NCBI RefSeq assembly: GCF_024749285.1 | Contig: NZ_CP087196.1 | Location: forward strand, 2,418,001 to 2,482,000 | DNA length: 64,000 nucleotides | Direction of reading: 5' to 3' | From: Pseudomonas sp. B21-015 | GTDB taxonomy: Bacteria; Pseudomonadota; Gammaproteobacteria; Pseudomonadales; Pseudomonadaceae | The notes under the pieces: model-generated | What the model was told of the DNA's origin: nothing | The model's database searches: none | The model's input: only the letters and a program-made list of their open reading frames with translations | Translations under genes and position numbers: made by a program | Part shown: positions 60,435 through 64,000 of the stretch, one piece after another | How the letters are laid out: every line of letters starts with the position of its first letter | Numbering within the stretch: the stretch's first letter is position 1

Positions 60435-61571
60435 TCAACGATTTTGCTCGGGGTTCCACTGCGCGTACCGCTGGCCACGCAGGAACTGCCACAGACCGAT
60501 ACTCATCCCGGCAAGGGTCACCAGAAAGAACGCGGCGAGGCGAAAGGGTTTGGGCAAACGGTGTTGCACATCCAACAGGCCGGCGATGGCCACCACATAA
60601 CCGAGCAGTTGCGCGATCAGGCTCAGGCGATAGAAGCCATGGACATTCCACAGCCAGCAATTGCTCAGCAACAACGGCAGCAACAGGACTGGTGCCAGGC
60701 GTCGAATCAGTTTGTGGCTGATCAGCGCAATCGCATACAGGCCATGGCGCCAGGGGTTCAACAGTTCCCGGCGCTGGGCCAGGCTTTGCAGGCCGCCGAC
60801 GGTGACGCGCTGGCGACGACGCCATTGCTTGGCGATTTCGTCGACGCCTTGATCGCTCACTTGTGCTTCGGGCACATAGACGATGCGTTTGAACGCCACC
60901 GGCGCGCAGGTACTGATAAAGAAATCATCGTTGACCTCCGCCGGCACGTTCTGGAACAACTCGCGGCGCAGGGCGAGCAGGGCGCCGTCGGCGGAGACCA
61001 TGCAGCCGGTGCGATTTTCCATCTTGCGCAACCAGCCTTCGTAATGCCGATAAAGGCTGTCGCCCAGGCTCAGGCCCTTGCCCGGCACCGGGATCAGCAT
61101 GTGCCCGGCACAGGCCCCGACCTCAGGATCGGCCAGGGGCGCGAGCAACTGGCCGAGGGTGTCGGTCGACCATTGGTTGTCGGCATCGGTGAACACCAGA
61201 ATCTCGCCCGTGCTCAGGGCGACGCCGGCATTCAAGGTGGCCGCCTTGCCCTGACGGGGCAGGTCGAGCACGCTGATGCGCGGGTCAATGACCTTGTGGG
61301 CGCAGGCCACGGTATCGTCCGTGGAGCCATCGCTGGCCAGAATGATTTGTAGTGAGTGCGCCTGATAATCCTGAGCGAGCAGGGTGCGCAGTTTGTCTTC
61401 GATATGCCGGGCCTCGTTGTGCGCGGCGATGATAATGCTCACGTTCATTGGTGGCGCCGACACATGACGCCGCGCAGGAAACAATGGCGCGATCAGCGTC
61501 AGCAGCAGCGGATAGCCAAGCCAGGCATACACCGGCAATAGCAGGCACAACCAGAAAATGAATTCAGCCAC
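60435..61571 (-). CDS. Membrane-bound family-2 glycosyltransferase
   Basis: A 378-residue inner-membrane processive-type GT2. One N-terminal segment (FIFWLCLLLPVYAWLGYPLLLTLI) precedes the catalytic domain: VSIIIAAHNEARHIEDKL, SDGSTDDTV, FTDADNQWS (DXD) and the QWRRRQR motif (Q-x2-RW relative). Two to three C-terminal helices follow. The GTG at 61571 is chosen because AGGAGG lies seven bases upstream and GTGGCTGA overlaps the preceding stop; an ATG six codons earlier lacks a ribosome site. Confidence 0.87.
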   Translation of the reverse strand: MAEFIFWLCLLLPVYAWLGYPLLLTLIAPLFPARRHVSAPPMNVSIIIAAHNEARHIEDKLRTLLAQDYQAHSLQIILASDGSTDDTVACAHKVIDPRISVLDLPRQGKAATLNAGVALSTGEILVFTDADNQWSTDTLGQLLAPLADPEVGACAGHMLIPVPGKGLSLGDSLYRHYEGWLRKMENRTGCMVSADGALLALRRELFQNVPAEVNDDFFISTCAPVAFKRIVYVPEAQVSDQGVDEIAKQWRRRQRVTVGGLQSLAQRRELLNPWRHGLYAIALISHKLIRRLAPVLLLPLLLSNCWLWNVHGFYRLSLIAQLLGYVVAIAGLLDVQHRLPKPFRLAAFFLVTLAGMSIGLWQFLRGQRYAQWNPEQNR

Positions 61572-62532
61572 GGGCCGGCCTCCTGGCATTCCAATGACAA
61601 AGACTCAAAATGAGCGCTGCACCAGCCAGGTGCAGACGCACCCAATGCAGGCCCCACAGTTGCAGCGTCAGGCGCAGGTCGTGGTGTTTCAGGCTTTGCC
61701 GCAGGCTCTGGGCGAGCGCTGGCAGGCTGGTGACGAACAGCATGAATAGCGCCAGTGGGGCGGAACCGTTGAGCAGGGCGGATAGCGCCATGAAATCCAA
61801 CACCCAGGCGATGATCGACAGCATCGGGAAACGCAGTAAACGCAGATTCATGCCGTGGCTGCGCAGTAGTTGCAGGTGACTGCCCTGACGCCAGAACTCC
61901 TTGCCCATCCATTCGCGCCAACTGCTCTCGTAACCCCAATGCAGGGCAACGCTCTGGTTGACGGACAGCAGGCGTGCGCCAGAGTGGGAAAGGCGCATGG
62001 TGAAATCTTTGTCTTCGCCGGTGCGCAGGTTTTCGTTGAAGCCGCCGACCTTGTCGAACCATGGACGACGCATCAACAGGTTGGAGCTGGGCAGCCATCG
62101 CACTGTTTTCAGCGTTTCATCGTTCGGGCGCAACGTGCGGCGTTGCCAGGCATTGGCATACCACGGGGCTTCGGCCGGGGTGTGCAGGTCCAGTCCCAGG
62201 ACGTCGACCTGAGCCGCGGGTTGGATGCTCAACAACAGCGTGAGCCAGTCCTCGGGCATCTCGATATCGGCATCGATGAAGCCCAGCCATTCGCCTGTCG
62301 CCATCGCCGCCCCGCGATTGCGCAGGGCGCCGATCAGCAGCCCGGGCAGCACCAGCACCTGCGCCCCGAGCTGGCGAGCGATGTGCGGGCCCTGATCGTC
62401 GGAGCCGTTATCGGCCACGATCAGCTCGCATTCCAGCCTGGCGGCTTCGGCGGCTTTTTTCGCGGCGAGCAAGGTGCGGCCGATGTGTCGGGCTTCGTTG
62501 TACATCGGGATGACGAGGCTGATGCGGCTCAT
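61564..62532 (-). CDS. Family-2 glycosyltransferase
   Basis: A 322-residue GT-A protein. ISLVIPMYNEARHIGRTL, VADNGSDDQGP, GFIDADIEMPEDW (DXD) and the RRPWFDKVGGFNENLRTGEDKDFTMRL motif are all present. The C-terminus carries two hydrophobic helices (FPMLSIIAWVLDFMALSALL and LALFMLFVTSLPALA). It adds one sugar of the lipid-linked repeat. It overlaps the upstream Wzy-like gene by ATGA and the downstream GT gene by eight bases. Confidence 0.9.
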   Translation of the reverse strand: MSRISLVIPMYNEARHIGRTLLAAKKAAEAARLECELIVADNGSDDQGPHIARQLGAQVLVLPGLLIGALRNRGAAMATGEWLGFIDADIEMPEDWLTLLLSIQPAAQVDVLGLDLHTPAEAPWYANAWQRRTLRPNDETLKTVRWLPSSNLLMRRPWFDKVGGFNENLRTGEDKDFTMRLSHSGARLLSVNQSVALHWGYESSWREWMGKEFWRQGSHLQLLRSHGMNLRLLRFPMLSIIAWVLDFMALSALLNGSAPLALFMLFVTSLPALAQSLRQSLKHHDLRLTLQLWGLHWVRLHLAGAALILSLCHWNARRPARG

Positions 62533-63896
62533 GCCCTTGCCTCCGTCGGCGGATGTTCTTCAGCCTTGAGGCGCAGCACGCAAGTCAGCGCGAGCATGAT
62601 CCACAGGTATTTGTGATTCGGTGCGCTGAGGAACATCAAGAACAGCAGCAGCGACAGATAGCTGATACCCAGGTGCGTGATCATGTCGGCCTGTTCCCAG
62701 TTGCGTCGCAGCAACCAGGCGTGTCGGGCGCGGATCAGGTTGTACATCCCCAGGCCCAGCATGCCGACGAACAACAGCCCGGCGGGAATCCCCACTTCGC
62801 TGAAGATTTCCAGATAAGTGTTGTGAGCGCGGCGATACAGGTCGCCCGGCTTGCGGTTGGCGGAAAACGCTTTGGCGTAACCGGTGGTGGCGTACTGCAG
62901 CGGGAAGGTGCCGGGGCCGGAACCGAGTAACGGGTGCTCACGAATGACCTGGCTGCCGACCACAAGGTATGACGCGCGGCGGCCAAGGGATTCGTCCTGG
63001 CTCTTGGCGCCGGCCTTCAAGATGCTCAAGGACTGGATGCGCGCGACGTAACCGGCCGGCATCGAATAAATGGCCAGCGGAATCACGAGCACCAGGCCGA
63101 GCATGGCAAAACCCAGATGGCGCGGACGGATGCGTGGCAACTGAGCGCGGTAGTGCCAGGCACCGATCATCAAACTGAGGAACAGCACCACCAACCCGGA
63201 ACGGGATTCGGTCTTGGTCATGCCGCCCAGCAGCAAAATGCAGCAGGCGCCCCAGAATAATCGGTGCAACAGGTTCGGGCCACGGATCACCAGCAGCAGG
63301 CCCAACGGCACGGCGAAGGCGATCAGCAGGGCAAACGAGTTCGGGTCTTCCAGCAACCCGGCGGCGCGGCCCTGGTCCTGATACTTGATGGAAAACATGG
63401 CCAGCACGCAGGTCGCGCTGACGCTGAGGGTCACCAGCCGGGCGAACAGATCGAGGTTCAGCTCACGGCCGATCAGCAAGGTAATCACAAACAGAATCAA
63501 GCCGACAGACAGTTCCCGCAGATGACTCTGGGACATGTCCAGGTTGTCGGTATTGATCATGCTCAACCCGTACAACACCATGAAGCCGATCAGGAAGCGC
63601 CAGATGTTGCTGCGCAGGCGCTCGGACGGAATCTGGTGCATGGCCAGTTGCAACATCAGGATCAGTGCCAGTGACGCCCCGATGAACTTGGTGCCCGACA
63701 GTGCGCTGCCCTTGAAGAAACCTTCGAACGGCACCAGCGCCGCGATGCCCAACAAACCCCAGGCGGGTTTTCGGTACAGCACCGCGACAGCCACCAGGCC
63801 GAGCACTGCGCCCGGCGCCAGAAATGGATAAGGACTGGCCAGCAAACCGAGGCAGACCAGGGCGAGCAGACTGACGATCGAGAGCGGAAAGATCAC
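62529..63896 (-). CDS. O-antigen ligase/polymerase (Wzy-like) family protein
   Basis: A 455-residue, 11-12-segment membrane protein. The Wzy_C/O-antigen-ligase region is visible as SRSGLVVLFLSLMIGAW and the large periplasmic loop with HPLLGSGPGTFPLQYATTGYAKAF and YRRAHNTYLEIFSEVGIPAGLLF (conserved HN and GS-G motifs). It is expected to polymerise or ligate the repeat unit in the periplasm. The start is GTG, behind GGAGG, overlapping the preceding stop as GTGA. Confidence 0.87.
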   Translation of the reverse strand: MIFPLSIVSLLALVCLGLLASPYPFLAPGAVLGLVAVAVLYRKPAWGLLGIAALVPFEGFFKGSALSGTKFIGASLALILMLQLAMHQIPSERLRSNIWRFLIGFMVLYGLSMINTDNLDMSQSHLRELSVGLILFVITLLIGRELNLDLFARLVTLSVSATCVLAMFSIKYQDQGRAAGLLEDPNSFALLIAFAVPLGLLLVIRGPNLLHRLFWGACCILLLGGMTKTESRSGLVVLFLSLMIGAWHYRAQLPRIRPRHLGFAMLGLVLVIPLAIYSMPAGYVARIQSLSILKAGAKSQDESLGRRASYLVVGSQVIREHPLLGSGPGTFPLQYATTGYAKAFSANRKPGDLYRRAHNTYLEIFSEVGIPAGLLFVGMLGLGMYNLIRARHAWLLRRNWEQADMITHLGISYLSLLLFLMFLSAPNHKYLWIMLALTCVLRLKAEEHPPTEARA

Positions 63897-64000
63897 GCGC
63901 GTGCCTCCCGTGCAGTACGGATATAAAGCTGCGACCAGCGTTCAGCCAAAGCCTTCAGGTCGTAACGGTCCAATTGCGTACGTTTTGCGTTGTCGATCAA
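63893..64000 (-). CDS. C-terminal end of a polysaccharide-operon protein (partial)
   Basis: Only the last 35 codons are present (LIDNAKRTQLDRYDLKALAERWSQLYI... then a stop), running off the right edge. The pattern resembles the last helix of a GT-B glycosyltransferase (family 4), but the fragment is too short to be sure. It overlaps the Wzy-like gene start by GTGA and so belongs to the same operon. Confidence 0.55.
   Translation of the reverse strand: MIDNAKRTQLDRYDLKALAERWSQLYIRTAREARA

Overview
The window is a piece of a Pseudomonas chromosome, most likely from the P. fluorescens group. Three things point there. The housekeeping gene order (aceA ... purB-hflD-mnmA-nudix-idh / icd-cspD-clpS-clpA-infA-ate-aat-trxB-ftsK-lolA-rarA-crcB-serS-cysG ... 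tusDCBE) is the one I recall from P. aeruginosa. Codon use is GC-rich throughout. Intergenic gaps are littered with the GTGGGAGCGRGCYTGC...-type REP palindromes typical of fluorescent pseudomonads. I see no rRNA, tRNA, CRISPR array, IS element or prophage.

Region 1 (1-31 kb) is conserved core. It opens with isocitrate lyase (aceA), whose promoter carries a TGTAGT...ACTACA operator candidate and a long leader. A reverse-strand run follows: secretin-like exported protein, GNAT acetyltransferase translationally coupled to the ribosomal oxygenase roxA, purB, hflD, mnmA, a Nudix hydrolase and monomeric NADP-isocitrate dehydrogenase. The second, AceK-type isocitrate dehydrogenase (icd) is divergent from it, so both isocitrate branch-point enzymes lie close to the glyoxylate-shunt gene. 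Next come the proteolysis and N-degron genes (clpS, clpA, ate, aat), infA, trxB, ftsK, lolA, rarA, crcB, serS and cysG. A glutathionyl-hydroquinone reductase and a tightly overlapped tusD-C-B-E + TrpD2-like operon for tRNA 2-thiolation (together with mnmA) close the region.

Region 2 (31-53 kb) is accessory and regulator-rich. It has small proteins, a lipoprotein, NudK and PEBP proteins, two AraC-type regulators, a pirin, and a tail-to-tail pair of winged-helix/STAND-ATPase regulators, one of which is truncated. A flavodoxin/haloperoxidase operon shares an exact 20-bp palindrome-like site with an AraC/LysR divergent promoter 2.2 kb away. A DUF6124 gene has an elaborate folded leader. A DoxX-monooxygenase-amidohydrolase-isochorismatase operon, a decayed MscS/cNMP channel, an exported alpha/beta hydrolase with a divergent LysR regulator, and a methyltransferase follow.

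Region 3 (53.4-64 kb) is one long reverse-strand exopolysaccharide-type operon running off the right edge: glycosyltransferases, a Wzy/ligase-like polymerase, a flippase, two different deacetylases, a secreted clan-A-like glycoside hydrolase and two GNAT/FemAB-like acyltransferases. Most neighbours overlap by 4-8 bases.

The strongest candidates for something undescribed are the structured leader of the DUF6124 gene (45.05-45.26 kb), the shared 20-bp operator at 41.5 and 43.7 kb, and the unassigned polysaccharide operon.
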